Assembly (NCBI RefSeq): GCF_014332515.1
Contig: NZ_VFSD01000021.1
Location: 1 to 64,000, forward strand
Source of the DNA: Pontibacter beigongshangensis
Lineage (GTDB): Bacteria > Bacteroidota > Bacteroidia > Cytophagales > Hymenobacteraceae
Length of the DNA: 64,000 bases
Direction: 5' to 3'
Both the position numbers and the translations under genes were made by a program. Positions 8,947 through 18,624 of this stretch are shown here, piece by piece (within the stretch, counting starts at the first letter, position 1; each line of letters starts with the position of its first letter). A model generated the notes under the pieces. That model ran no database searches. It had not been told where the DNA came from and saw only the letters and a program-made list of their open reading frames with translations.

Positions 8947-9415
8947 GGCTTTTCCGGGAGCTGCTGTTTCAATGTATACTCAGTGGATTTGAACAAGTCA
9001 AATGTAATGGTTGCATAGAAACTGAACACGCAGTTGTATTTAAATAAAAGTGATTGGGGTGTACGACAAAGTACATTAAATTATATTGAATCTTGCCTTA
9101 CTGGTTCAGAAGCAATTATTCAAATGAAAATAGCCTTCCAAAGCCATTTTACTGTATTGGAGGCTGTTACCAGATGAACATATAGGAACCGGTATAGATG
9201 AAAATTGTGCACGTTGTCCTACACCCAAGTGATTGTTGTCAATAATACCTGAAGCGCTGCATTTACAGCTATTTTAATTTCTTTTGCATTAGATTCTATT
9301 CATCTTCACGTTCAAAGATGTTCTCTAAGGTATATATCTCCGCTACCTTTTTTGAAAATTGCCTTTACCAGGCAGGTAACAGTATATCATAGACTGGCTT
9401 CTGCGAGAAATCCAA
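8947..9415. other. Spacer between two pectin genes
   Basis: No gene seen. A weak copy of the dispersed repeat (TGAAAATAGCCTTCC, about 9123-9137) lies here. The rest presumably holds the promoter of the downstream pectate lyase, but I could not define it. Confidence 0.5.
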
Positions 9416-12160
9416 CTACTTCACCAGTACTTTAGCACTACCCTGCCTACCATCCGAAGCATATCGAACGATGTACAGGCCAGGCTTCAGGTTACGAAAT
9501 GAAACGGTTTTAGAAGTTGTCTCGCCTACTATCACTGCACCGGTTTCGCTATACACTGAAACAAAAGTTTTTGAACCAGTAATGTAAAGCGTCTTTTCAG
9601 CGTAGTCAATTAGTTTGTTTTCGATGTCCTTTTTTACAGAAGTTACGTTAGCAACGACAAGAGAACCAGTGCCTTCGAAAACGGCAGGATGTGTAGTGAC
9701 AGTGTAAGTACCAGGTGCCATGTCTGTACCATTCAGCGTGAAAGCATCTACACGAACTGTTGTATTTAGCACTGCTTTGCCGTTGCCGCTGGTATTAAGT
9801 TTCAGGTGGTCGCCTACACTTTTCTCGTGGCTGAGGAGCACCTTGTTGTTTAAGCCTACCTCTATCAGACCTGCACCGAATGCATGGGCAGTAGTACCTT
9901 CCATACGAACCACACCATCTGCATGCGCAGGGGCATTGGTTACATCCCAAATGCCGGTGAAATTGCTGTTGTCTCCCCCAAGAATGAGTGTAGCTACTTC
10001 AGTACCGTTTCTGGTATTTCGGGCCGTAATCTTGCTGTTTCCACTGATGTTACCGATTAATACCATTGCGTTTCCTGCACTATTGCCACTGTTCATTTCC
10101 ATACGGACATCACCTAACACTTCTATAGGGGCATCCAGCGTAAATCCTGTGCCACTGGTGGCATAGCTCATCCGGGAGCCCTCCTCCATCCGAATAACAC
10201 CTGTTGCTCTGTGAGCTCCTCTCAAGCGAACGTTACCGGTGCTGCTCAACATAATATCAGCAGGGAAAACAAAGTTTGTAGTCTCTATCTCTCTGGCAAC
10301 CATAACCGTTTCACCTGCCTCAGGCAGTAGCTGTGGCGAGAAGTGTGCAGGATTATCCCAGTTCCCGTTTGTTCCACCTATAAAGTCAAAGCTGCTGGGG
10401 CGGCCTACAATTACCTTACCGGTACCACTAATTAAGCCTGCATGGGTGGTTGCGGAATATTCACCCAGAGACTGCATGGTACCATCAATATAAAACTCAC
10501 TTAGCGTTACATCTGCGTTGAGTACAAGCTCTGAGCCTGTTACCACTCTCAGAGCTGCCGTAGGCTGCATTGCGCCACCGTTTCCGATAACAAGTGTGGC
10601 TCCACTGTTTACTGTTACATCACCCTTACCAATGGCACTGGCTACGTTTACTTCCAGTGTGCCGGCCGTTACGCTCCAGTTTCCTGAGTAGTCACTGTTG
10701 TTAGCAGCCAGCACTACGCGTCCGCTACCTTCTTTCGTGAAGGTGTGCACTCCGCTTAATGCTGCATTTAGGGTAAGCGTACCTGTTCCATTCAGTTTAT
10801 TCGCTTCTTTGGTAGCTATCTTACCTTCCAGGGTTACATTGTCGGCAGTAGTGAGTTCGGCCCCGGCCATGGAGATGTAAGTAGCGGTGCTGTTACCTGT
10901 CACGTTCAGTTTGGCTCCGTTCTGCAGGTGCAGGTCGGCCAGGAAAGAACTGCCGGTCGCCAAGACTTCATGCTCTCCGTTCACAGTTGCAGATTCTCCA
11001 ACGGCAGGCACTTCGCCCGGATTCCAGTTTCCGGCTACTAACCATCCTTTCGTATTGCCGCTGCCGGTCCAGTTAAAACTCCGGGCAGCTGGTGCCTCTG
11101 CGGTTGGGTCCCATCCGTCAGAACCTCCCATTACATTCTGTATTGTAAAGGTAGCTGCTTCTGCTTCTGACAGTGCCCGGAGGCCAGTCCAGTTGGCACG
11201 CTGGCTCATATCAGCACCTGGCCCGGTGTTGTTGTACTCGTAGAGGTGCAGGTCCGGACTGGTATCGGAATAGTCCATCCCCCACTTATCACCCCAGCCT
11301 TCTGGATGGATTTTTTCCGTCATATAAGAATTAAGAATTGCCACTTTAGGATATTCATGCCACGGACGGCCGATTCTTACAAGATTTCCGTCATCTCCAG
11401 CACGGGGGCTATTGGTTGCGTATGTAAAGCGGCTGTTGTTAAATACATAGCCATATGGTTGGGATCGCGGTGTGGAGGGAGCTGTAATCCAGCCACCACC
11501 CCAGCTGCGGATTTCGCAGTTTTCGAACCATGCAATGCCTCCGCCATAGATGTAGTCGGTACGGCCCAGCACAAGGCAGTTCTCAAAATAGCTGCGCTTG
11601 CCGGCATCCCATAAGTAAATAGTATCCTGGTAACCCAGAAAATTACAATTCAGGAATACATTCTTGTCGGATTTAACTGTAATAGCCAGCGCCTGCCCTA
11701 CCGGACCTGCCGTATTCTGGAAGGTAAGGTTTTCGGCCCGGAAGCCATCGCCCTGCAGGGTGATGGTTGATGAAGTCCGGATATTCTCGCCTGTCCACTT
11801 GGCAGCATCGGCAGCCGGGCATTTATTACCTGAGCCCGGACTGTTACAATCGTAAATGTGGTAACTGATAATGGTTTCATCACGGCTTTCCCCGATGAAA
11901 GTTACATTCTTCTTATCACTTGGGACGATCAGCTTTTCGGTATTGTAGAGGCCGCGCTTGATGTAGATGACCGTGCGCCTGTCGCTGTTGGAAGGCACAG
12001 CATCGATAGCGTCCTGTATCTTAGTAAAATTGCCACTGCCATCTAGAGCCACAACCATGTCGGCATTGAATGGATTCTGAGCCCTCGCTGAAAAAATAAT
12101 CAGGAACAGGAATAGCAGTATTGAAATCTGCGGTAAAGGTTTAGTCATTTTCATACGCAT
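9416..12160 (-). CDS. Pectin methylesterase (CE8) with beta-strand repeats and T9SS sorting domain
   Basis: The 914-residue protein starts with a signal peptide (to about residue 27, ending FSARA). A CE8 domain spans about residues 35-345: DGSGNFTKIQDAIDAVP, NTAGPVGQAL, GYQDTIYL (about 178), GRTDYIYGGG (about 201) and IGRPWHEYP (about 263). The two catalytic Asp and the Arg of the family are present. CE8 removes methyl esters from homogalacturonan, making it cleavable by pectate lyases. Residues about 370-840 are Gly/Asn/Thr-rich repeats of the autotransporter-associated beta-strand type (LNGTGTLTLNAALSGVHTF, then GSGRVVLAANNSDYSGNW). The C-terminus (from about 845) is a T9SS sorting domain ending GLYIVRYASDGRQGSAKVLV. 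The fusion with a long repeat stalk is unusual for CE8. It is transcribed from its own spacer after the GH95 terminator. Confidence 0.88.
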   Translation of the reverse strand: MRMKMTKPLPQISILLFLFLIIFSARAQNPFNADMVVALDGSGNFTKIQDAIDAVPSNSDRRTVIYIKRGLYNTEKLIVPSDKKNVTFIGESRDETIISYHIYDCNSPGSGNKCPAADAAKWTGENIRTSSTITLQGDGFRAENLTFQNTAGPVGQALAITVKSDKNVFLNCNFLGYQDTIYLWDAGKRSYFENCLVLGRTDYIYGGGIAWFENCEIRSWGGGWITAPSTPRSQPYGYVFNNSRFTYATNSPRAGDDGNLVRIGRPWHEYPKVAILNSYMTEKIHPEGWGDKWGMDYSDTSPDLHLYEYNNTGPGADMSQRANWTGLRALSEAEAATFTIQNVMGGSDGWDPTAEAPAARSFNWTGSGNTKGWLVAGNWNPGEVPAVGESATVNGEHEVLATGSSFLADLHLQNGAKLNVTGNSTATYISMAGAELTTADNVTLEGKIATKEANKLNGTGTLTLNAALSGVHTFTKEGSGRVVLAANNSDYSGNWSVTAGTLEVNVASAIGKGDVTVNSGATLVIGNGGAMQPTAALRVVTGSELVLNADVTLSEFYIDGTMQSLGEYSATTHAGLISGTGKVIVGRPSSFDFIGGTNGNWDNPAHFSPQLLPEAGETVMVAREIETTNFVFPADIMLSSTGNVRLRGAHRATGVIRMEEGSRMSYATSGTGFTLDAPIEVLGDVRMEMNSGNSAGNAMVLIGNISGNSKITARNTRNGTEVATLILGGDNSNFTGIWDVTNAPAHADGVVRMEGTTAHAFGAGLIEVGLNNKVLLSHEKSVGDHLKLNTSGNGKAVLNTTVRVDAFTLNGTDMAPGTYTVTTHPAVFEGTGSLVVANVTSVKKDIENKLIDYAEKTLYITGSKTFVSVYSETGAVIVGETTSKTVSFRNLKPGLYIVRYASDGRQGSAKVLVK

Positions 12161-12236
12161 TGAAAGGTTAATTAAAGAAGTAAAATCATATTTTAGTGAT
12201 TCGCAAATGCTTGTATTTTGAATATTATTCTATCAC

Positions 12237-12271
12237 GGAAGCAGAAGTCTGCAGGTCAAACCTCTGCTTCC
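12237..12271 (-). terminator. Stem-loop after GH95
   Basis: GGAAGCAGA at 12237-12245 pairs with TCTGCTTCC at 12263-12271. It sits 20 nt past the GH95 stop (minus strand) and separates that operon from the CE8 gene. Confidence 0.5.
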
Positions 12272-12290
12272 ATAACAGCATATTCGTGAC

Positions 12291-14768
12291 TTAATTTGCT
12301 ACCAGCTTATAGGTTTTGCCTTTCCGCGTTTCCAAATCGAGTAAAATCGTTTGCGGCAGCTCGACATTTGCTGTGTTTGCCTTTGGCGAAATCAGCGGCT
12401 CTTTAATATGGGAGACCTGGTAAAATGCATTCGGATTCTCCCCTGCTGCTTTTTGCAGCTTACCCTTGCCCTGCATTACCAGGTTATCCGCCACTCTTAT
12501 CCGGCAGTTGCCGCCCAGCTTTGATTGTATCGCCAGTTGCTTCACTTTTCCGTTCTCCCAGCGCATGTCTACTACAAAGCCCCCGCGTGCAACCAAACCT
12601 TTTACCTCACCGGAGGACCATCTGTCGGGCAGGGCGGGCAGCAGGTGCAGCGTGCCGTCGTGGCTCTGTAGAAGCATTTCGGCAATACCGGAGGTACAGC
12701 CAAAATTGCCATCTATTTGGAAAGGTGGATGCGCATCGAAGAGGTTCGGGTAAGTACCGCCACTCTGGCCTGTTGCCTCATAACCGGCTGGCGATAGCTG
12801 GTCTTCAATAAGTTTATAGGCGCGGTTTCCGTCCAATAGCCTGGCCCATAGGTTCACTTTCCAGCCCATCGACCAGCCTGTAGATTTGTCCCCACGGTAA
12901 ACGAGGGAGTTTTTGGCTGCATTGAACAGCTGTGGATGGCTGTAAGGCGACACCTGGTTGCTCGGGTAAAGCCCGTACAGATGCGAAACATGACGGTGTT
13001 TATCATTGGTGCGGTCCCAGTCGTGCATCCACTCCTGCAACTGCCCGTGCTGGCCTATTTGCATAGGCGGCAGGCGGTCGCGAATGGCTTTCATGGAATC
13101 AGCGAAGGCTATGTCTGTGCCCAGTATTTCAGCTGCCCGAATAGTGTTGCTGAATACATCAAACACTAATTGGTTATCCATGGTGGTGCCAGCGGCAATA
13201 GACACGCCGCTCTGATGCCCGTTTTCAGGCGACATAGAAGGCGTTACTACCAGCCATTTATTCACCGGCTCTTCCTGCAGCACATCGGCATAGAACAAGG
13301 CTTTACCTTTCAGGATGGGGTAGTACTCCTGCAGGAACTTTTTATCGCCGGTGTACAGGTAATGCTGCCACAGGTGCTGCGTAAGCCAGGCACCGCCCAT
13401 CGGCCACAGTCCGTAAAAAGCGCCGTCGATGGGTCCGGTCATGCGCCAGATATCGGTGTTGTGGTGCATGTTCCAGCCACGGGCACCGTACATGCTTTTC
13501 GCGCTTTCTTTTCCGGTCTCTGCCAGGTCTTTGAGCATGGCGAACAGTGGCTCGTGCATCTCGGGCAGGTTGGTTACCTCGGCCGGCCAGTAGTTCATTT
13601 CGGTGTTGATATTCACGGTGTACTTGCTGTCCCAGGGAGGCGACACTCTATCGTTCCAGATGCCCTGCAGGTTGGCCGGCTGCGTACCCGGCTGGGAGCT
13701 GGAAATGAGTAGGTAGCGCCCAAACTGGAAGTATAGCGAAACAAGCTGCGGGTCGTTGCCTCCGGCGAATTGCTCCACCCGTGCATCGGTAGGCTTGTTT
13801 GCTGCATCTGTTTTACCTAAGTCAAGTGACACCCTGTCGAAATATTTTCGGTAGGCTTTGATATGCTCCTCCCGGGCTTTGCTGTACTTCTTTTTGGTAG
13901 CAGCAGCCAGAAAACCGGCTGCCCTGGAAGCTTCATCACCGCTCAGGTCTTTGTAGTTTTTGAAGTTGGTGCCCATCGACACATAAATGATGGCCTCGTC
14001 GGCACCGGTTATTTGCAGCTGGTCGGCTGTGGCTGCTACCGTTCCTCCCTTCACGATCGGTTGTATGCGAGCCTGGAATTTTACTTTTCCTTTTTTGTTG
14101 TCGCTGTCGCCCGATATTCCTGCCAGCACGAGCTGTTTATCCTGTGTTTTTACGCTATAGCTTTTATGGGGGCTATCGGCTCCGAGGGTACAGGAAATAC
14201 TTTTAGGCTTATCTGCGGTTAGTCTGATAATAATAACTTCATCCGTAAAGGAAGAGAACATTTCGCGCTTATACGTTACGCCATCCACCTTATAAGAGAC
14301 CGAAGCCAGTGCGTTCCCGATGTCCAGATCGCGGGTATAGGCGGTAGCTCCTTCGTGACCAGGGAAGGAGATGAACATGTTGCCCACAGGCTGGTACTGC
14401 ATTCCGTAATTCAAATGAGCCGGTGCACCTCTTGGAATCTTCTCCAGCGCCAGCGCCTGAGCTTCCTTGTGTTTGCCTTCGAAGATTAACTGACGAATCT
14501 CCGGCAAGGCACTGTAGAGGGCGGCATTGACATTGTTGCCCGGTTCTCCTGACCAAACGGTTTCCTCATTTAACTGGAGCTGCTCCCTGGCCGTTTCGCC
14601 AAATACCATGGCGCCTATACGGCCGTTGCCCAGCGGCAGAGCTTCGTTCCAATTTGAAGCGGGCTTGTTGTACCAAAGCTTCATGTTTGTACTTTTCTGT
14701 GCAGAGGCATCAACAAGGACAGTCATTATTAATACAAATGCACAAATAACACTTCTAATCATAATCAT
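12291..14768 (-). CDS. Glycoside hydrolase family 95 (alpha-L-fucosidase/galactosidase)
   Basis: The 825-residue protein has a signal peptide ending near DASAQ (about residue 24). The GH95 hallmark LWYNKPASNWNEALPLGNGR begins at about residue 31. Other family blocks are NINTEMNYWPAEVTNLPEMH, PSMSPENGHQSG and HPPFQIDGNFGCTSGIAEM. By comparison with the studied GH95 enzyme AfcA, the Glu of SPEN, the Asn pair in NINTEMN and the Asp of QIDGNFG correspond to the catalytic and assisting residues. GH95 enzymes remove alpha-1,2-linked L-fucose or L-galactose. In a pectin locus the target could be rhamnogalacturonan II or attached xyloglucan; this is inference. It is the last gene of a PL1-GH43-GH95 operon and starts 71 nt after GH43. 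Confidence 0.88.
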   Translation of the reverse strand: MIMIRSVICAFVLIMTVLVDASAQKSTNMKLWYNKPASNWNEALPLGNGRIGAMVFGETAREQLQLNEETVWSGEPGNNVNAALYSALPEIRQLIFEGKHKEAQALALEKIPRGAPAHLNYGMQYQPVGNMFISFPGHEGATAYTRDLDIGNALASVSYKVDGVTYKREMFSSFTDEVIIIRLTADKPKSISCTLGADSPHKSYSVKTQDKQLVLAGISGDSDNKKGKVKFQARIQPIVKGGTVAATADQLQITGADEAIIYVSMGTNFKNYKDLSGDEASRAAGFLAAATKKKYSKAREEHIKAYRKYFDRVSLDLGKTDAANKPTDARVEQFAGGNDPQLVSLYFQFGRYLLISSSQPGTQPANLQGIWNDRVSPPWDSKYTVNINTEMNYWPAEVTNLPEMHEPLFAMLKDLAETGKESAKSMYGARGWNMHHNTDIWRMTGPIDGAFYGLWPMGGAWLTQHLWQHYLYTGDKKFLQEYYPILKGKALFYADVLQEEPVNKWLVVTPSMSPENGHQSGVSIAAGTTMDNQLVFDVFSNTIRAAEILGTDIAFADSMKAIRDRLPPMQIGQHGQLQEWMHDWDRTNDKHRHVSHLYGLYPSNQVSPYSHPQLFNAAKNSLVYRGDKSTGWSMGWKVNLWARLLDGNRAYKLIEDQLSPAGYEATGQSGGTYPNLFDAHPPFQIDGNFGCTSGIAEMLLQSHDGTLHLLPALPDRWSSGEVKGLVARGGFVVDMRWENGKVKQLAIQSKLGGNCRIRVADNLVMQGKGKLQKAAGENPNAFYQVSHIKEPLISPKANTANVELPQTILLDLETRKGKTYKLVAN

Positions 14769-14839
14769 ATTTTTTAAAAACTTAAAACTTGTAATTTTCT
14801 ACTTTTATAGCAGTAACAAGAAATTACCAATTCTTTTTC

Positions 14840-16552
14840 TTAATTATTCAAATTTCTTGCCTGCAGAGGATTTATCCGGAACCAATCAAAATCGGCATAG
14901 CCTGCGTCATTTATCTTGTCTTGTCGCACGGCAAATAAACCCACTTTGGCGCCTATCCATTTGCCTGGTTTAGCTGCAAGCGGTGTGCCTACCAGCTTGA
15001 ATTGGCTGCCGTCTTCGCTGTAGCTAAACTGGCATACAGCTCCCTTGTCCACATCCACTCTAAAGTAGATTTCGTTGCTCTTCACCTTGCCCAGCAGCTC
15101 CTCTTTGTCGGGGATGCCTTTCTCGGCTTTCTCGCCTTTGGTGTAAGCCAGGTAAAGCCCGTCTTTTTTGCTCACCAGCGAAAGGTGCGCATAGCTGTCG
15201 CTCATCACAATCAACCCTGCCCGCTCGTTTACTAGTTTCTCGTTTGGCGTGAACTTCATCTTTGTAATGACAGTGAACTGCTCGGCCGGGAACTTCTGCA
15301 ACAGGAGGTTTGGAATGTCCCAGAAGTTTTTATAGTTCTCCGGAAGCTGCTCTGTAAACAGCCTTATTTGTTCTTGGGCAGGATTCACAAATGCCCAAGT
15401 AGCTTTAGGATTAGCATGCCACTGCCACTGTAGCCCTAGCCTATGCCCCTCAAACTCATCCGAATCCTGCGGCGTTACCACCGGATAAGTTTTGCCAACG
15501 TTTGGCTTTTTGTGCACCAGTACAGGCTGACCCTTGCCGTCGCCATCAGCGTCTTCGCCGATTACCGGCCAGCCGTTCACCCACTTCATGGGTTGCAGGT
15601 GCACAATGCGGCCATAAGCCTCCACGTCCTGGAAATGAATAAACCAATGTTCTTTGCCATCGGGTGTGTCTATCCAGGCGCCCTGGTGCGGACCGTTAAT
15701 GGGAGTTTTTCCCTGGTCCAGTACGATTTTCTCCTCGTAAGGGCCATAGATGTTTTTGGAGCGCAGCACCAGTTGCCAGCCTGTAGACACGCCGCCGGCA
15801 GGGGCAAAGATGTAGTAGTAGCCGCTACGCTTGTAAAATTTAGGACCTTCTACGGTGGGGTGGGCATCGTGCCCATCGAAGACCATCACGCCTTCGTCGA
15901 GCACTTTGGTGCCTTCCGGGTTCATGCGGTTTATTGTCAGCACGCTTTTGATGCCGGCCCGGCTACCGGCCCAGCCGTGCACCAAGTAAGCCTGTCCGTC
16001 CTCATCCCAGAAAGGGCAGGAGTCGATAAGGCCTTTGCCTTCCTTTACCAATACCGGTGCCTCCCATTGCCCAGCAGGATTTTTGGTCTTCACCATATAG
16101 ATGCCGAAGTCAGGATCTCCCCAGTAGATGTAGAACTCGCCTTTGTGGTAGCGGATAGCCGGCGCCCACACCCCATTACCGTGCTGCGGCCTGGAAAAGT
16201 GTTCGAACGGGGGCAGGCGGTCCAGCGCATAGCCTATGATTTTCCAGTTCACCAGGTCCTTGGAGTGCAGCACCTGAAGGCCAGGCACGACATTGAAGCT
16301 GGAAGAGGTCATGAAGTAATCATCTCCTACTCTACACACATCCGGGTCGGAGTAGTCGGCATTGATGATAGGGTTTTTGTAGCGGCCATCACCCAGGTCC
16401 GCCACCCATACTTTCGACACCTCGCCCGTGGGTGCGGGTAGCGACACCCAAGTCTGTGCTTTGTCGGCGGATGCTATTTCAGTACGTGTTTTCTCACTCT
16501 GGCAAGCAAGCAAAGCCAGTAAACTTAATGTCAGATATTTCTTTGAAAGCAT
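14840..16552 (-). CDS. Glycoside hydrolase family 43 lipoprotein with C-terminal beta-sandwich
   Basis: I chose the Met at 16552 (MLSKKYLTLSLLALLAC) because it gives a clean lipoprotein signal with a LLAC lipobox; an earlier Met at 16576 adds eight residues. The five-bladed propeller carries the GH43 triad: Asp in NADYSDPDV (about residue 69), Asp in LIDSCPFWDEDG (about 176) and Glu in VEGPKFYKRSGYY (about 233). From about residue 370 a concanavalin-like sandwich follows, as in beta-xylosidase/arabinofuranosidase subfamilies. It would trim arabinose or xylose (possibly galactose) from pectin side chains; the exact sugar cannot be read from sequence. As a lipoprotein it probably acts at the cell surface or in the periplasm. 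It starts 39 nt after the PL1 stop. Confidence 0.85.
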   Translation of the reverse strand: MLSKKYLTLSLLALLACQSEKTRTEIASADKAQTWVSLPAPTGEVSKVWVADLGDGRYKNPIINADYSDPDVCRVGDDYFMTSSSFNVVPGLQVLHSKDLVNWKIIGYALDRLPPFEHFSRPQHGNGVWAPAIRYHKGEFYIYWGDPDFGIYMVKTKNPAGQWEAPVLVKEGKGLIDSCPFWDEDGQAYLVHGWAGSRAGIKSVLTINRMNPEGTKVLDEGVMVFDGHDAHPTVEGPKFYKRSGYYYIFAPAGGVSTGWQLVLRSKNIYGPYEEKIVLDQGKTPINGPHQGAWIDTPDGKEHWFIHFQDVEAYGRIVHLQPMKWVNGWPVIGEDADGDGKGQPVLVHKKPNVGKTYPVVTPQDSDEFEGHRLGLQWQWHANPKATWAFVNPAQEQIRLFTEQLPENYKNFWDIPNLLLQKFPAEQFTVITKMKFTPNEKLVNERAGLIVMSDSYAHLSLVSKKDGLYLAYTKGEKAEKGIPDKEELLGKVKSNEIYFRVDVDKGAVCQFSYSEDGSQFKLVGTPLAAKPGKWIGAKVGLFAVRQDKINDAGYADFDWFRINPLQARNLNN

Positions 16553-16591
16553 AATTGGTTTTATTAATATAATCATTAACTGAAGCAGCCA

Positions 16592-18259
16592 CTATTCTCT
16601 TAGCAGTGCCAAACGCTTTACTATAAGTTCATTTTCCGTCTGAACAGACACCAGATAAATGCCCGCAGGCAGGCTGTTCTCTCTGACATCGGTGCCGTTC
16701 CACTTCACTTCATGGTTACCAGGCGCCAGGCGGCTGTTGAGCAGTATATTTACCTGTTTCCCTGTCAGGTCGGTTACCGCAATTCGCACCTGACTTTGCT
16801 GTTTCAGTGCAAAGGCAATGGAGGAAGCCCCTGAAGATGGATTCGGATAAATCTCAGTTTTCTCAAGCATTTTCTCCTGCGGCAGCCTGGTCACATTTCG
16901 GGCAACGAGGCTGTTGAGGTATACTTCCAGGTTGGTATAACCGCTGGAATGGAGGGTATTACCGTCGGCAGCACTATTCGAGTTGAGGCCGTTTTCCTGC
17001 TCCCAAGCATCAGGCATGCCATCACCGTCTGTGTCGGTGGGAGCCGGCAAAGACTGCAGTTCCGGCCAACCGCCCACATCGGCCTGTGAGTCAATGATGC
17101 CGTTGTTGCTACCCCTGGAGCCTGGGGCTGTAAAGGTTTTGTCACGAACTGTATTGACAACACGCTCATCTACAGCATCGCGTTTCAAAGAAGCACCAGC
17201 CTGCTGCAGTACCAGCTCAAAAGCTTCTTCCGCTGTATGGGTGGTTACATTGTTATTGACAGGATGAGGTTCAGCCATGCGCATAGCAGCCTTATCTACT
17301 TCTGAAACAGTGCCGTAACTGCCATGAAACTGGTTGTAAACACCATAGGTCCAGTTGTCGTTGGTGGCGCGGGTGCTGCCATCCACATAGTTGCCAGTGA
17401 TATAGAATTTGCCCCAGATATCTGATGTTGGAGTGCCTGGGGTTTTATTTTTATCTATTGAAAATATGCGTTCATTTTTAGTAGTGGCAGGACCAGGCTT
17501 GTAATAACAATTTATAATGTTAACATTCATCGCCTCACCGCCATAGGCGCTGTTGCCACCCCAGTTATAAATAACGTTATTGCGCATATCCACCAGTTCT
17601 GTTTGGGCACCGCCAAGCCTAGGATTACGGCTGTCGTGGTGTGCCAGCAGGTTGTGATGGAAAGAGGAATATTTTCCTCCCCAGATGCCCCCATAGCCAT
17701 GGGCTCCTTTTTCGTGCAGCGAATTGCGCAAGCTTTCGGAAATAATGCACCATTGGAGTGTAAAGTTTTCATTGTCATAGAACGACACACACTCGTCAGT
17801 AGACCAACTCATGGAACAGTGGTCTACAATAATATTTTTTCGGTACCTGCCGCCAATGGCATCAGCCTCTTGCTGTGTCTCATCTCCCATCCGGAAGCGG
17901 ATGTAGCGTATAATCACATTGTCGGCATTTACATTGACGGGGTAATTTTTAATGGTAATTCCATCACCAGGAGCCGTCTGTCCGGCAATGGTAATATTGG
18001 GGTTGTTGATGTTGAGGGCAGAGTTCAGAGAGATGGTTCCGGAAATTCTAAAAACAATAGTACGCGCACCCAACCTGGTTACGGCGTCCCGTAAGCTGCC
18101 AGGTCCGGAATCGCTCAAGTTGGTAACGGCATACACTGTGCCGCCCCTTCCGCCAGTTGTAAACCGGCCGAAACCCTCGGCTTCCGGAAAAGCTAATTGC
18201 TGTGCCTGTAAAGAAATACAGCTTAACAAAAAAAGAATCAATATATTTAATTTAATCAT
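16592..18259 (-). CDS. Secreted pectate lyase (PL1) with T9SS sorting domain
   Basis: The 555-residue protein has a signal peptide (ILILFLLSCISLQA) followed directly by the PL1 opening LAFPEAEGFGRFTTGGRGG. The parallel beta-helix contains GSLRDAVTRLGARTIVF, IRYIRFRMGD, IIVDHCSMSWSTDECVSFY and SSFHHNLLAHHDSRNPR. It spans about residues 20-390. A DTDGDGMPDAWE calcium-type block follows. The last 80 residues form a T9SS type A domain (EIYPNPSSGASSIAFAL near the start, then LPAGIYLVSVQTEN). It should cleave polygalacturonate outside the cell. It heads the operon PL1-GH43-GH95. Confidence 0.9.
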   Translation of the reverse strand: MIKLNILILFLLSCISLQAQQLAFPEAEGFGRFTTGGRGGTVYAVTNLSDSGPGSLRDAVTRLGARTIVFRISGTISLNSALNINNPNITIAGQTAPGDGITIKNYPVNVNADNVIIRYIRFRMGDETQQEADAIGGRYRKNIIVDHCSMSWSTDECVSFYDNENFTLQWCIISESLRNSLHEKGAHGYGGIWGGKYSSFHHNLLAHHDSRNPRLGGAQTELVDMRNNVIYNWGGNSAYGGEAMNVNIINCYYKPGPATTKNERIFSIDKNKTPGTPTSDIWGKFYITGNYVDGSTRATNDNWTYGVYNQFHGSYGTVSEVDKAAMRMAEPHPVNNNVTTHTAEEAFELVLQQAGASLKRDAVDERVVNTVRDKTFTAPGSRGSNNGIIDSQADVGGWPELQSLPAPTDTDGDGMPDAWEQENGLNSNSAADGNTLHSSGYTNLEVYLNSLVARNVTRLPQEKMLEKTEIYPNPSSGASSIAFALKQQSQVRIAVTDLTGKQVNILLNSRLAPGNHEVKWNGTDVRENSLPAGIYLVSVQTENELIVKRLALLRE

Positions 18260-18574
18260 AACAGTATATTTTTTAATAATACCAAATTAGAATATTTATC
18301 TACTGTTGCAGAATTCCAAGCATTGGATGCAAATGTTGGCATGAAAATCTACTACAGATGAATAAGCTGGCCAAATTTTCACACCCTCACTCTTTATCTT
18401 TTTATAGTAACCTTTAAACAATATTGGTAGATGAGGAGCAATGGCTATGGTGGAAGGAGTAGCAAAATTTTGAAACAGACCTATATCCAGCTAAACATTC
18501 AGCAGAATAAATTCAGCAGTTTTGACTGGATAGAACCATCCGACGATGATGCTAAACAATGATGATTTTTGTTA
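18260..18574. other. Promoter-containing spacer before the PL1-GH43-GH95 operon
   Basis: No gene is seen between the surface lipoprotein gene and PL1. The sequence is AT-rich next to the PL1 start. I could not place a promoter with confidence. Confidence 0.4.
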
Positions 18575-18604
18575 AGAGGTGCGGTCATTAATTACCGCAC
18601 CTCT
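18575..18604 (-). terminator. Stem-loop after the SusC/SusD/lipoprotein operon
   Basis: AGAGGTGCGGT (18575-18585) pairs perfectly with ACCGCACCTCT (18594-18604). It lies 20 nt past the stop of the minus-strand lipoprotein gene. No T-tract follows, so it could instead be a 3' stabilising hairpin. Confidence 0.55.
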
Positions 18605-18624
18605 ATAAAAACCAATTCGCATTA

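Noticed and set aside
10400..10900. Repetitive coding sequence in the large CE8 as a possible CRISPR or tandem DNA repeat
   Set aside because: Repetition is at protein level (beta-strand repeats) and degenerate; no regular DNA repeat and spacer pattern.
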